Positions 1-8,209 of a stretch of DNA of 64,000 nt are shown piece by piece. Positions within the stretch are counted from its first letter, which is position 1; each line of letters starts with the position of its first letter. The DNA is from Saccharopolyspora soli. GTDB taxonomy: Bacteria > Actinomycetota > Actinomycetes > Mycobacteriales > Pseudonocardiaceae. The stretch covers positions 97,823 through 161,822 of the forward strand of contig NZ_JALBWV010000013.1 in assembly GCF_022678645.1 (NCBI RefSeq), read 5' to 3'. The position numbers and the translations under genes were made by a program. The notes beneath the pieces were generated by a model. It worked only from the letters and a program-made list of their open reading frames with translations, had not been told where the DNA came from and searched no databases.

Positions 1-115
1 AAGCGGCCTCGACGATCTCTTCACGAACACTCGGCCTCGGCACACCTTCAATATGACCGGTCGTCTTAAATCTTGTCAAGGCCACCGCCCGGAGTGCCGC
101 AGGGATGCGCGTGAA

Positions 116-796
116 CTACCGCTGCTTGTCGACGAAACGCCGAGAACGTCGCTCTATGTCGGAGAAGTGCCTGGACATCTCCTGGGCCGCCGCGTCGGCA
201 TCTCCGGCGCGGATCGCGTCGATGATGCGCTGGTGTTCGTCGCCGATCTCGTCGCGCACCACCTCGGGCGGATCGATCTCCGCCTCCACCCGGTGGTAGA
301 CGGTCCAGAACAGGTCGATTAGCTGGACCGCGATCTCGTTGCCGACCGGCCGGTACAGCGCCTGGTGGAACCGCCGATCGGCCTCGACGACGTCGCCGCT
401 GCGCATCTCGGCGACGCACGACTCCAGTTCGGCGATCAGCGCGTCGTCGGCGTTCCCGGGTACCTCGGCGATCAGCGAGGTCTCCAGGATCCGCCGCAAC
501 TGGATGAAGTCGGCCAGCGTCGAAGCGTCCTGGCGGGCGGATTGCCGCGCGCGGAACAGCAGACCGGGCAGCAGCGCGGTCACCGGCGCCTCACCGACGA
601 AGGTTCCGTAGCCGTGCCGGATGTCCACGATGCCCAGCGTGTGCAGGGCGCGCAGCGTCTCCCGGATCGAGTTGCGGCTCGCCCCGAACTGCGCCATCAG
701 CTGCGGCTCGCTCGGCAGCGGCGCGCCGGGTTGCAGTCCGGACTCCAGGATCAGGTCCACGACCTTGTCCTGCAGCAACCTGCCGCCACCCGCCAT
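116..796 (-). CDS. GntR/FadR-family transcriptional regulator (FCD domain)
   Basis: A DNA-binding repressor of the FadR subfamily, 226 aa. An N-terminal winged helix (about residues 5-65, with PSEPQLMAQFGASRNSIRET) precedes an all-helical FCD domain. The FCD domain keeps the usual metal-ligand pattern: Asp and His in DRRFHQAL, His in EHQRIIDAI and His in MSRHFSD. FCD domains of this kind bind small organic acids. The open frame extends upstream to 943, but the ATG at 796 is chosen because GGAGGG lies 4-5 bases before it and homology begins there. It diverges from the XRE-cupin regulator at 994 and may control that operon. Its ligand cannot be read from the sequence. Confidence 0.85.
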   Translation of the reverse strand: MAGGGRLLQDKVVDLILESGLQPGAPLPSEPQLMAQFGASRNSIRETLRALHTLGIVDIRHGYGTFVGEAPVTALLPGLLFRARQSARQDASTLADFIQLRRILETSLIAEVPGNADDALIAELESCVAEMRSGDVVEADRRFHQALYRPVGNEIAVQLIDLFWTVYHRVEAEIDPPEVVRDEIGDEHQRIIDAIRAGDADAAAQEMSRHFSDIERRSRRFVDKQR

Positions 797-933
797 CAAG
801 CCCTCCACCGATCCACACCGTCCAGCCTGCCCAAACATCCTACGTCCGACGTCCGGCCCCGACCAGCACCGGCAGACGTGCCGAACCGCACGTCCACTCG
901 CCATGTCATCGTTGCGGATCTCGCGGCTATTGA

Positions 934-987
934 CTTCGCCCACCCCGAAGATTCATTCTCGCTGAAACCCTTCACCCACCCCGAAAG
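934..987. promoter_or_regulatory. Duplicated CTTC(G/A)-CCCACCC-CGAA(G/A) element, candidate operator
   Basis: Two copies of a 17-base element lie just upstream of the XRE-cupin gene, at 934-950 and 970-986. The first copy is an inverted repeat, CTTCG-N7-CGAAG. The second keeps the CCCACCC centre with one changed base in each arm. A TTGACT hexamer at 930-935 overlaps the first copy, so a bound regulator would cover a -35 site. The repeats are seen directly. Assigning them to the XRE-cupin protein or the divergent GntR protein is inference. Confidence 0.4.
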
Positions 988-993
988 CCCGCC

Positions 994-1530
994 ATGATCG
1001 GCCCGCACCTGCGAGAGCTCCGCCGTGAACGCAACCTCACCCTCAAGCAACTGGCCGAGCGCACCGGACTGTCCACCGGACTCCTCAGCCAGGTCGAGCG
1101 CGACATCCACGACCCCAGCCTGGAAACGCTGCGCCGACTGGCCAGAACCCTGGAAGTGCCGCTGTTCAGCTTCTTCGCCGAAGAGGACCTCCGGCAGGTG
1201 GCGGTGGTCCGCCGCGACCGCCGGATGACGGTCAGTTCCCCGCACGGCGGGATCAGCTACACCCGCATCTCCCCCGGATCCGGCCGCCTGGAACTGCTGG
1301 AAGGTTCCCTGGAACCGGGTGCGGCGTCCGCCGATCGTCCCTGGAGCCACCCGTCCGAAGAATGCGTGCTGGCCCAGGCCGGTGAAGTGCTCGTCGAGGT
1401 CGGCGAAACGCTGATCCGGCTGGCGCCGGGCGACAGCTGCTACTTCGATTCGCGAACGCCGCACCGCTTCGTCAATCCGGGCACCGAAACCGCCACCTTC
1501 CTGGTCTCGGTGACGCCGCCGAGCTACTGA
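994..1530 (+). CDS. XRE-family regulator with C-terminal cupin
   Basis: A 178-aa regulator of the XRE-cupin type (PuuR/SutR-like). A lambda-repressor-type helix-turn-helix occupies residues 3-58 (TLKQLAERTGLSTGLLSQVERD). A C-terminal cupin barrel at about 105-175 includes PGDSCYFDSRTPHRFVNPG. In this family the cupin senses a small metabolite, often an amino acid or polyamine, and the protein represses a neighbouring catabolic or uptake operon. It lies 28 bases before the aminotransferase gene and most likely controls the aminotransferase and permease. The start ATG has no strong ribosome binding site, but the HTH begins right after it. Confidence 0.88.
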   Translation: MIGPHLRELRRERNLTLKQLAERTGLSTGLLSQVERDIHDPSLETLRRLARTLEVPLFSFFAEEDLRQVAVVRRDRRMTVSSPHGGISYTRISPGSGRLELLEGSLEPGAASADRPWSHPSEECVLAQAGEVLVEVGETLIRLAPGDSCYFDSRTPHRFVNPGTETATFLVSVTPPSY

Positions 1531-1558
1531 ATCCGCCCACTAGCCGAGGAATCGCACC

Positions 1559-2716
1559 GTGAACGCCGTCCCAACCGCCATCACCGATCCGAACCTGTTC
1601 CGCGGGTACTTCCCGTCGCTGGCCGAGCACGTGCACCTGGCCAGTTGCAGCCAGGGCGCACCGTCCCGGCAGCTCGGCGACGCGCTCGCCGAGTACCAGC
1701 GCACGCTGCGGGAGCAGGGAACGGCGTGGGAAGTTTGGATGCAGCAGGTCGAACAGGCGCGACACGGCTTCGCCCGGCTGGTCGGCGCCGAACCCGACGA
1801 GGTCGCGGTGCTGGCCAACGCTTCCGAAGCCGCCTTCCAGGCGGCGTCGACGAGGAGTTACGCCGCCCGGTCGCGGATCATCACCACCGACATGGAGTTC
1901 CCCTCCGTCGCGCACGTGTGGCTCGCCCAGCGCCCGCGCGGCGCCGAGGTCGTCCACATCGGAGAGACCGACGGCCGGGTGCGCACCGAGGACTACCTCG
2001 ACGCGATCGACGAGCGCGCCGAGCTCGTGTCGGTGCCGCTGGTGTCCTACCGCAACGGCCTCGTGCTACCGGCTCGCGAGGTGATCGCCCGTGCGAAGGA
2101 GCAGGGTGCGACGACGTTCGTCGACGCCTACCAGGCCGCGGGCGTGCGCCGCATCGACGTCAAGGAGTTGGGCTGCGATTTCCTCGTCGCGGGTGCGCTC
2201 AAGTACGTGCTCGGCATCCCCGGTATCGCCTTCCTCTACGCGCGCCGGGGCGTGCGCGATGCAGTGGCGCCGCAGCTGACCGGTTGGTTCGGTCGCGTCA
2301 ACCCGTACGAGTTCGATCCGCGCTCGATCGACCACCCGGCCCGCGCCAGCCGCTACGAGAGCGGCACTCCGAGCATCTCCTCCGCCTACGGCGCGAACGC
2401 GGGTCTGGAGCTGGTCAACCGGCTGGACGCAGCGGCCGTGCACGAGCACATCCAGAGGTTGACCCAGGCATTGCAGGACCGGCTGCTGGCCGCTGGTGAG
2501 CGGCTGTGGTCGCCGACCGATCCGGCAGCACGCGGGCCGCAGGTCGCGCTGCGCGAGGACGACCCGAACAAGTTGGCCGCCTGGCTGGCCGAACGGCGGA
2601 TCGCCGCCAGCCCGCGCGGCACCGCGCTGCGGATGTCCTTCCACTTCTACAACGACGAATCCGATGTGGACGCTGTCGCAGCGGCCGTCGCCGACTACCG
2701 CCGCTCCGGGAGCTGA
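1559..2716 (+). CDS. Class V aminotransferase (PLP, cysteine-desulfurase-like fold)
   Basis: A PLP-dependent enzyme of fold type I, class V, 385 aa. The PLP-lysine is probably K215 in GALKYVLG, and the aspartate that pairs with the pyridine nitrogen is D189 in TFVDAYQ. It lacks the cysteine-bearing loop of a clear IscS/SufS desulfurase and has no isc or suf neighbours. A transaminase, kynureninase-like or amino-acid lyase role is more likely. It starts at GTG. The stop lies one base before the permease start, so the two are probably cotranscribed and the substrate is probably the imported compound. Confidence 0.82.
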   Translation: MNAVPTAITDPNLFRGYFPSLAEHVHLASCSQGAPSRQLGDALAEYQRTLREQGTAWEVWMQQVEQARHGFARLVGAEPDEVAVLANASEAAFQAASTRSYAARSRIITTDMEFPSVAHVWLAQRPRGAEVVHIGETDGRVRTEDYLDAIDERAELVSVPLVSYRNGLVLPAREVIARAKEQGATTFVDAYQAAGVRRIDVKELGCDFLVAGALKYVLGIPGIAFLYARRGVRDAVAPQLTGWFGRVNPYEFDPRSIDHPARASRYESGTPSISSAYGANAGLELVNRLDAAAVHEHIQRLTQALQDRLLAAGERLWSPTDPAARGPQVALREDDPNKLAAWLAERRIAASPRGTALRMSFHFYNDESDVDAVAAAVADYRRSGS

Positions 2717-2717
2717 C

Positions 2718-4121
2718 ATGGACTCCACCACCGGAAGATCCACCGAGGTCGACACCAGGTCCGGCAGCCAGCTGCGCCGAACGCTGACGCACCGCCAGGT
2801 GACGATGATCGGCCTCGGCGGCGCGATCGGCACCGGGCTGTTCCTGGGCTCCAGCCTGGCCATCTCGCAGGCCGGACCAGCCACCGTGCTGGCCTACCTC
2901 GGCTGCGCGCTCGTCGCGCTGGTGATCGCTTGGGCACTGGCCGAGATGGTCGTGCAGCACCCGGACGCGGGCGCCTTCGGCGCCATCGCGCACCGGTACC
3001 TGGGCTCGTGGGCGGGTTTCGTGGTGCGCTGGACGTACTGGACGATCCAGGCCATCGCGATCGGCGGGGAGCTCATCGCGGCCGGGATCTACACCCAGTT
3101 CTGGTGGCCGCAGCTGCCGCTGTGGCTGCCCGTGGTGGTGTTCTCGGTTCTCATCCTCGTGGTGAACGCGGGCGCGGTCGGACTGTTCGGCACCTTCGAG
3201 TACTGGTTCGCGATGATCAAGGTCATCGCGATCGTGGTGTTCATCCTGCTGGCGCTCGCGCTGGTGACCGTGGGCCTGCCCAACGCCGAGCCCACCGGGT
3301 TCGGGAATCTGACCGCGCACGGCGGATTCCTGCCCAACGGCTTGAGCGGCCTGTACCTGGCGATGGTGTTCGCGCTGTTCAGCTTCATCGGCACCGAGGT
3401 CGTCTCGGTGACCGCCGCCGAGTCGGAGGACCCCGAACGCGACATCCCCCGCGCGGCCCGGCAGATGGTGCTGCGGCTGTCGCTGTTCTACCTGCTGGCC
3501 ATCGCGCTGGTGCTGACCGTGGTGCCCTGGACCGTGGTCGCGCAGACCAGCGGTGTCAGCGAGAGCCCGTTCGTGACCGTCTTCAGCGCCGCCGGAATCC
3601 CGTTCGCCGCGCTGGTGATGAACTTCGTGGTGCTCACCGCGGCGCTGTCCAGCGCGAACACGAACCTGTACCTGTGCACCCGGATGCTGCATTCCCTTGC
3701 CGGGCACGGATATGCGCCGCGCTGGACCGCTCGGCTGAGCCGACGTGGCGTACCCCATCGCGCGCTGTTGCTCAGCGCCGCCGGACTGCTCATCGCCACG
3801 GTGCTCTCAGCGGCGCAGGGAAACGCCGCCTACTTGGCGTTGTTCGGGTTGTCCATCTTCGGTGCGCTGGTGGTGTGGATCCTGATCCTGGTCACGCACC
3901 TCGCGTTCCGACGTTCCCGCGCCGCCGACGGCTTGCCGCTGCCGAAGGTCCGGCTGCGCGGCGCGCCGGTGACGGGGATCGTGGCCATCCTGTTCCTCGC
4001 GGCGATCCTGGTGTCCACCGCGTTCATCGAGGATCTGGCGGTCGCCTGGTGGGCGGGCGTGCCGTTCTTCGCGCTGCTGAGCGCGATCTACTACGCAATC
4101 AGCCGGAAGACCCGCGCCTGA
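2718..4121 (+). CDS. Amino acid permease, AAT/APC family
   Basis: An integral membrane proton-coupled transporter of 467 aa with about 12 hydrophobic segments. The N-terminal motif TMIGLGGAIGTGLFLGSSLA is the classical AAT-family signature (GabP, ProY, LysP, AroP). FSFIGTEVVSVTAAES in the middle is also typical. The ATG at 2718 is chosen because the upstream frame lies inside the aminotransferase gene. The specific amino acid cannot be assigned. Translation is likely coupled to the preceding aminotransferase (1-base gap). Its 3' end overlaps the convergent dioxygenase gene by 23 bases. Confidence 0.9.
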   Translation: MDSTTGRSTEVDTRSGSQLRRTLTHRQVTMIGLGGAIGTGLFLGSSLAISQAGPATVLAYLGCALVALVIAWALAEMVVQHPDAGAFGAIAHRYLGSWAGFVVRWTYWTIQAIAIGGELIAAGIYTQFWWPQLPLWLPVVVFSVLILVVNAGAVGLFGTFEYWFAMIKVIAIVVFILLALALVTVGLPNAEPTGFGNLTAHGGFLPNGLSGLYLAMVFALFSFIGTEVVSVTAAESEDPERDIPRAARQMVLRLSLFYLLAIALVLTVVPWTVVAQTSGVSESPFVTVFSAAGIPFAALVMNFVVLTAALSSANTNLYLCTRMLHSLAGHGYAPRWTARLSRRGVPHRALLLSAAGLLIATVLSAAQGNAAYLALFGLSIFGALVVWILILVTHLAFRRSRAADGLPLPKVRLRGAPVTGIVAILFLAAILVSTAFIEDLAVAWWAGVPFFALLSAIYYAISRKTRA

Positions 4122-4971
4122 CCTGCTGGAAGGCGCGTTGTTTCACGGCGCTCTGCGTTTCGTAGATCGAGCCGCCGCGGTCGTGCGTCGGTTCCGGCAG
4201 TCGGACCGGTACCGGCTCCAGGCGCGGGCTCACGACGGGTTCACCGCGCAGCAGCTTGTCGTTGAGTTCGCGCCAGCCGGGATTGCCGACCAACGGCCAC
4301 GCGTCCGCAGCGGCGTATTCGAAGAGCAGGAAGCGGCGCGGCCGGTCCGAGGTGTTCGGCGCGGATCCGTGCAGCAGCCGGGCGTGGTGCACCGAGATGC
4401 CACCGGCGCGGAGTTCGATGGGCACCGCCCGGTCGGCCAAGCCGTCCGGCGGCACCGCACCCACGAAGTAGCCGTCCTGGTGGTGGCTCAGCACCGGGCC
4501 GCGATGCGAGCCCGGCACCACCATCAGGCAGCCGTTGCACAGCGCCATTTCGTCGATGGCGATGCCGACGGCCAGCACGTCGTCGTTGGTGTGCGGGTAG
4601 AAGGCCCAGTCCTGGTGCCATTCGACCGGGCTGCCGAACTCCGGTGACTTGAGGTTCAACTTGGTGTTCTGAAAGCGGATGCCAGGGCCGATCAGCTGGC
4701 CGACGATGTCCAGTATCCGGTCGTTGCGCAGCGCGCGGTCGAAGGCGCCGTGCCGCAGGTGCGGCTGCTTCAACCGGCGCAGCCTGGGGCTTTCGGCGCT
4801 GTGCCCCGGTTCGAGGTCGAACACATCGGTGTGCGTGGTGACCGCGCGGGAGCGTTCGACGAACTCGTCGGTGGCCGCCCGGATCTCGGCCACCTCGGCC
4901 GGGGTCAGCACGTCGTCGACGGCGATGAACCCGCGCTCCCGGTAGTCGCTGATCTGCTGTTCGTGCAACAT
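4099..4971 (-). CDS. Phytanoyl-CoA dioxygenase (PhyH) family protein
   Basis: A 290-aa Fe(II)/2-oxoglutarate-dependent oxygenase. The iron triad is visible: H119 and D121 in EWHQDW and H201 in HARLLHGSAPN. R212 in DRPRRFLLFEY is placed to bind 2-oxoglutarate. Bacterial members hydroxylate free amino acids, ectoine or natural-product intermediates, and the substrate here is unknown. It lies 30 bases downstream of, and in the same direction as, the GntR gene at 5002-5691, so the two are probably one transcript. Its tail overlaps the permease tail. Confidence 0.85.
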   Translation of the reverse strand: MLHEQQISDYRERGFIAVDDVLTPAEVAEIRAATDEFVERSRAVTTHTDVFDLEPGHSAESPRLRRLKQPHLRHGAFDRALRNDRILDIVGQLIGPGIRFQNTKLNLKSPEFGSPVEWHQDWAFYPHTNDDVLAVGIAIDEMALCNGCLMVVPGSHRGPVLSHHQDGYFVGAVPPDGLADRAVPIELRAGGISVHHARLLHGSAPNTSDRPRRFLLFEYAAADAWPLVGNPGWRELNDKLLRGEPVVSPRLEPVPVRLPEPTHDRGGSIYETQSAVKQRAFQQVRRGSSG

Positions 4972-5001
4972 GATCGTCGGAATCCTTCCTGCCTCGAACG
5001 G

Positions 5002-5691
5002 TCAGACGCCACGAACCCGCCGCCCGACGTGCTGTTCCATCCGCCGGACGGCCTGTTCCGCGTCGCCCTGCTGCAACGCGGCGAGAATCTCGACGTGCTC
5101 GGTGTGCAGCGACCGGCGGTCGCCCGGCGCGACTCCGGCCTCGCTCCAGGACGCGATCCACGCCCGGTGCACCCACTTCTGCATGCGCAGCAGCAGCGGG
5201 TTCCCGGCGAACTGGGCGAGCGCGGCCTCGAACCGGAGGTCGAGGCTGCCCTGCTGGGTTTCCTCCGCGAGCAGTTCGTCGGCGATGCGGGCCAGCAGAT
5301 CCCGCACCGGGGTCAGGTCCGCGTCCGCCTGCTGCCCGACGAGCTGGACCACTCGGGTCTCGATGGCCGCCCGCAGGTCCGTCAACCACTGCAGGCCCGT
5401 GTCGCCGCTCGGTGGTAGCAGCAGTTCGATCGGCGGCGCGCCGTCGGGATCGATGACGAACGCCCCGGCGTTGCGCCGGATCTCGATCTTGCCCATGCTC
5501 TCCAGGCTGCGCAGCGCCTCCCGCACCGACACCCGGCTGACCTGCAACTGCTCGGCGAGTTCCCGCTCAGCGGGCAGCCGATCGCCGGATGCGCACTCGG
5601 CGACCAGTTTCTCCAGTTGCCGCAGCACTTCCCGGTAGACGTCGAGCTGCTTGATCGGCATCAGCCGGAACGACGGCCGGTCGGCGCTCAT
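5002..5691 (-). CDS. GntR/FadR-family transcriptional regulator (FCD domain)
   Basis: A 229-aa FadR-subfamily regulator. The winged helix spans about residues 13-80 (LPAERELAEQLQVSRVSVREA) and is followed by an FCD domain. Upstream of its start lie two copies of a 19-base direct repeat, a possible autoregulatory site. It precedes the PhyH dioxygenase gene on the same strand. It is a different protein from the regulator at 116-796, with unrelated FCD sequence, so this locus carries two separate acid-sensing repressors. Confidence 0.87.
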   Translation of the reverse strand: MSADRPSFRLMPIKQLDVYREVLRQLEKLVAECASGDRLPAERELAEQLQVSRVSVREALRSLESMGKIEIRRNAGAFVIDPDGAPPIELLLPPSGDTGLQWLTDLRAAIETRVVQLVGQQADADLTPVRDLLARIADELLAEETQQGSLDLRFEAALAQFAGNPLLLRMQKWVHRAWIASWSEAGVAPGDRRSLHTEHVEILAALQQGDAEQAVRRMEQHVGRRVRGV

Positions 5692-5710
5692 GACTGGTCC
5701 GCCTCCAGTT

Positions 5711-5752
5711 CCGCCTCTCCGCGATTCACTGGTCCGCCTCTCCGCGATTCAC
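5711..5752. repeat. Tandem 19-bp direct repeat upstream of the GntR gene
   Basis: CCGCCTCTCCGCGATTCAC occurs at 5711-5729 and again at 5734-5752, a 23-base period that puts both copies on nearly the same helical face. The first copy starts 20 bases from the GntR start codon. It could be an operator or a recent small duplication. Only the repeat itself is directly supported. Confidence 0.6.
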
Positions 5753-5858
5753 AGTGGTGGTGGCGTCCAGCGCAATCTCCCGTTGCGTGGTTTCTGGTGG
5801 CTGGCTTGCGTCACGGTCCCCTGGGGTGCAGTTGAGGAGGACTGACGTTGACACCGGG

Positions 5859-5981
5859 CTACTCATGCCGGATCCCCTGCGCCACCCGGCGCGCCGCCAC
5901 CGGCTCGGCGAGGATGTCGGACCGGTACGTCTCCGGACCCCACCACACGGCTGCGACGCTGATCAACGACAGCACGATCCC
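5859..5981 (-). pseudogene. Remnant of an MFS transporter C-terminus
   Basis: About 40 codons read as the last transmembrane helix and tail of a metabolite:H+ symporter. VLSLISVAAVWWGPETYRSD can be compared with the intact transporter at 49558-50886, which ends in LLLRETYRSDISG. Upstream of the match the frame turns into unrelated sequence and no start is available, so the rest of the gene is gone. The 497 bases between the GntR gene and the dehydratase gene hold only this remnant and the 19-bp repeats. Confidence 0.55.
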
Positions 5982-6188
5982 AGCGCCGTGGTCGTCGCTT
6001 CGGGAATCGGGCATTTTGCTGACTCTCTCTGCGCCATTGCTGGAGGATTGCGTCATTGCCGGATTGGACTGGCCACAGACCAGTGGACGCGCCGCGCCGA
6101 TGCGAGGTCAACAGCGGGTCGCGGAATCCGGCTACTGTTCCGATTCCGCGAGTAGCCTGGATGGACCAGTCGGCCTTCGGAGGAGTGC

Positions 6189-6647
6189 ATGGCGATCGAT
6201 CCCGCCTTGATCGGCACGGCGCTGCCGCCGATCATCGTTGACGTCGAGGCCGGTCGGTTGCGGTTCTTCGCGAGCGCCATCGGCGAGACCGATCCGGTTT
6301 ACACCGATCTCGGCGCGGCGCGGGCCGCCGGGCATCCGAATCTGCCGGTGCCACCGACGTTCCTGTTCGGGCTGACCCTCGACGGCCCGGATTCCTTCGG
6401 GTTCCTCGGCGACCTCGGCGTCGACCTGCGCGAGGTGCTGCACGGCGAGCAGGAGTTCACCTACCACTCCGTGGCGCACGCTGGCGAAACCCTGGTGCTG
6501 CGCCCGGTGATCACCGACGTCTACACCAAGAAGGGCGGCGCGTTGGAGTTCGTCGTCCGCAACACCGCCGTGACCCGCGCCGACGGCAGCGCCGTGGCCG
6601 ACCTGACGGAAACCCTCATCGTCCGCCACTGGTCCACATCGGACTGA
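6189..6647 (+). CDS. MaoC-like dehydratase N-terminal (FAS1-like, HadA-type) protein
   Basis: A 152-aa hot-dog-fold protein matching the N-terminal half of MaoC-family (R)-hydroxyacyl dehydratases (HadA-like). It has the conserved opening of the FAS1-like dehydratase domain (FFASAIGETDPVY) followed by PVPPTFLFGL. HadA-type proteins usually work as heterodimers with a HadB partner that carries the catalytic Asp/His pair. No partner is encoded nearby. GGAGGAG lies 5 bases before the ATG. Its stop codon abuts the stop codon of the convergent membrane protein with no gap. Confidence 0.8.
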   Translation: MAIDPALIGTALPPIIVDVEAGRLRFFASAIGETDPVYTDLGAARAAGHPNLPVPPTFLFGLTLDGPDSFGFLGDLGVDLREVLHGEQEFTYHSVAHAGETLVLRPVITDVYTKKGGALEFVVRNTAVTRADGSAVADLTETLIVRHWSTSD

Positions 6648-7988
6648 TCAGCGGGCCCGCGCCGCGCTCCGGTGGTGTCCCGGTTCCGGTTCCAGCACGA
6701 AGTCGTGGCCCGCGACGCGTCCCGGCCGCACCGCCACCCGGTCCACCGCCGGGCGCATGCCCGGCGCCGAGACGACCACCGTGACGTGCGTGCCCGGCAG
6801 GTCGTGCACCTCGTACTCGCCGGAGTTCGAGGTCACCAGGTGCGCCAGCTGCGTCCCGGTCGAATCGGTGACGGTCACGATCGCGCCGGGCACCGGTGCG
6901 CCACCGGTGGCCAGCACCGTGCCAGCCAGCGTGTGGTGGTGCGCGGGTTTGGGGGCCTCGATCGCCGGATCCACCACGACACCGCTGTCGTCCTCGTGCT
7001 CGTAGGTGCCCGCATCGGTCACCGCCTCCGGGTCCGCCGCCTGCTTGCGCCGCATCCGCAGCTGGTTGAACACCACCAGCAGCACACCCAGCAACCACCA
7101 GGCGGCCAAGCCGAGGACGGCTGGTGGTGCGCCCACGCCGTTGAAGTACAGGATGCCGCGCATCGAGTCGACGGCCTGGCCGAGCGGCAAGAACCGGTGC
7201 AACGACTGGAAGAACGCGGGCACCAGCTCCTTGGGGATGGCGCCGCTGCTGGAGGGCATGCTCAGCAGCACGAACGTGCCCATCGCCACGCCGGGGATGA
7301 ACTGCTTGACGAACGGCACCAGACCGAACGTCGTCCACCCGACCGCCTGGGTGAGCAGGAACCCGATCAGCAGCAGGATCGGCTGGTTGTAGATCACGTC
7401 CATCGACAGCGCGACGGAGTAGCAGACCACGGTGGCGAAAGCACCGACCCCGACCAGCGCCAGCAGTTTCTGCCGGGTGCCCAGCGCCGCGCGCAGCAGC
7501 ATCATCACCGTGACGTAGGGCGGGATGTTCATCGCCAGCAGGCAGTAGAACAGTCCGGTGCCCATCACGTCGCCGGGCGCGGTCGGCGCGAGGTCGGTGA
7601 GCACGAGTTGGTGGCCAGCGGTCGAGGCGATCGGGGTGAACACCTGCTGCAGCACCATCAGCAGCGCCGACCCGTTGGCCTTGGCGTAGAACAGCTCCCC
7701 GTCGGCGGGGTTGTAGGCGGCTACCGCCTCGCGCTGCGTGATCGCCTCGCGCGCGCCCTGCTCGTCGGGTACCGCGGTGACGTCGATGCCGCCGGGCATC
7801 GCCTTGCCGAAGGCGGCATCGAGCTGGCTGGCGGCCTGCTCGCCGATCACGGCCACCGGCATGTGGTGCGGTGCCGGTGCGTGGAACGGCAGCAGGTAGC
7901 ACACCATGAATCCGACGATGAAGAACATCGGGAACCACAGTGTCGACGCCAACGTGCGCACCAACGAACTCGGCTGTGCCTCGGTCAA
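6648..7988 (-). CDS. YhgE/Pip-like ABC-2-type membrane protein with C-terminal carboxypeptidase-regulatory-like domain
   Basis: A 446-aa membrane protein. One N-terminal helix (WFPMFFIVGFMVCYLLPF) is followed by an extracytoplasmic region of about 110 residues and then six further hydrophobic segments, the layout of YhgE/Pip and ABC-2 permease-like proteins. After the last helix come a charged linker and an 80-residue beta domain (LAGTVLATGGAPVPGAIVTV) of the carboxypeptidase-regulatory/CNA-B type. The TTG at 7988 is chosen because AGGAGG precedes it by about 4 bases. It is divergent from the TetR gene, its probable regulator. Export of a toxic or lipophilic compound is possible but not shown. 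Confidence 0.72.
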   Translation of the reverse strand: MTEAQPSSLVRTLASTLWFPMFFIVGFMVCYLLPFHAPAPHHMPVAVIGEQAASQLDAAFGKAMPGGIDVTAVPDEQGAREAITQREAVAAYNPADGELFYAKANGSALLMVLQQVFTPIASTAGHQLVLTDLAPTAPGDVMGTGLFYCLLAMNIPPYVTVMMLLRAALGTRQKLLALVGVGAFATVVCYSVALSMDVIYNQPILLLIGFLLTQAVGWTTFGLVPFVKQFIPGVAMGTFVLLSMPSSSGAIPKELVPAFFQSLHRFLPLGQAVDSMRGILYFNGVGAPPAVLGLAAWWLLGVLLVVFNQLRMRRKQAADPEAVTDAGTYEHEDDSGVVVDPAIEAPKPAHHHTLAGTVLATGGAPVPGAIVTVTDSTGTQLAHLVTSNSGEYEVHDLPGTHVTVVVSAPGMRPAVDRVAVRPGRVAGHDFVLEPEPGHHRSAARAR

Positions 7989-8084
7989 GAAACCTCCTCG
8001 CGACGAGACGGGCGTGCGGCACTGCACTGGTTCGAATCGCCCAGCGCGAGCGGCGCCGTCGGCGAGAACTGCCCCGATTGACGA

Positions 8085-8097
8085 TTAGCAACACTAA
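8085..8097. promoter_or_regulatory. Short inverted repeat TTAG-CAACA-CTAA, candidate TetR operator
   Basis: In the 221-base divergent region between the YhgE-like gene and the TetR gene, TTAG and CTAA form an inverted repeat around 5 bases, in a local AT-rich patch. TetR proteins commonly bind such palindromes in the shared promoter of a divergent transporter gene. The arms are short, so this is a weak call. Confidence 0.3.
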
Positions 8098-8209
8098 CTT
8101 GTTTCTGCAGTCTGTGCAAAAATGCAGGTGTGCAACATCGGTTTGCCGGAGATGCCCGGAACCGCCCGTTGCGCGCCATGCTCGCCCCCTAGCGGAACGG
8201 ACGCTCCGG

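Noticed and set aside
1..115. A gene at the left edge
   Set aside because: Only the end of the first GntR gene lies near; no frame in the first 115 bases shows protein-like sequence or a start with ribosome binding site.
2415..3758. A 447-codon minus-strand frame opposite the amino acid permease
   Set aside because: His/Gln/Glu-rich antisense shadow of hydrophobic codons; no domain.
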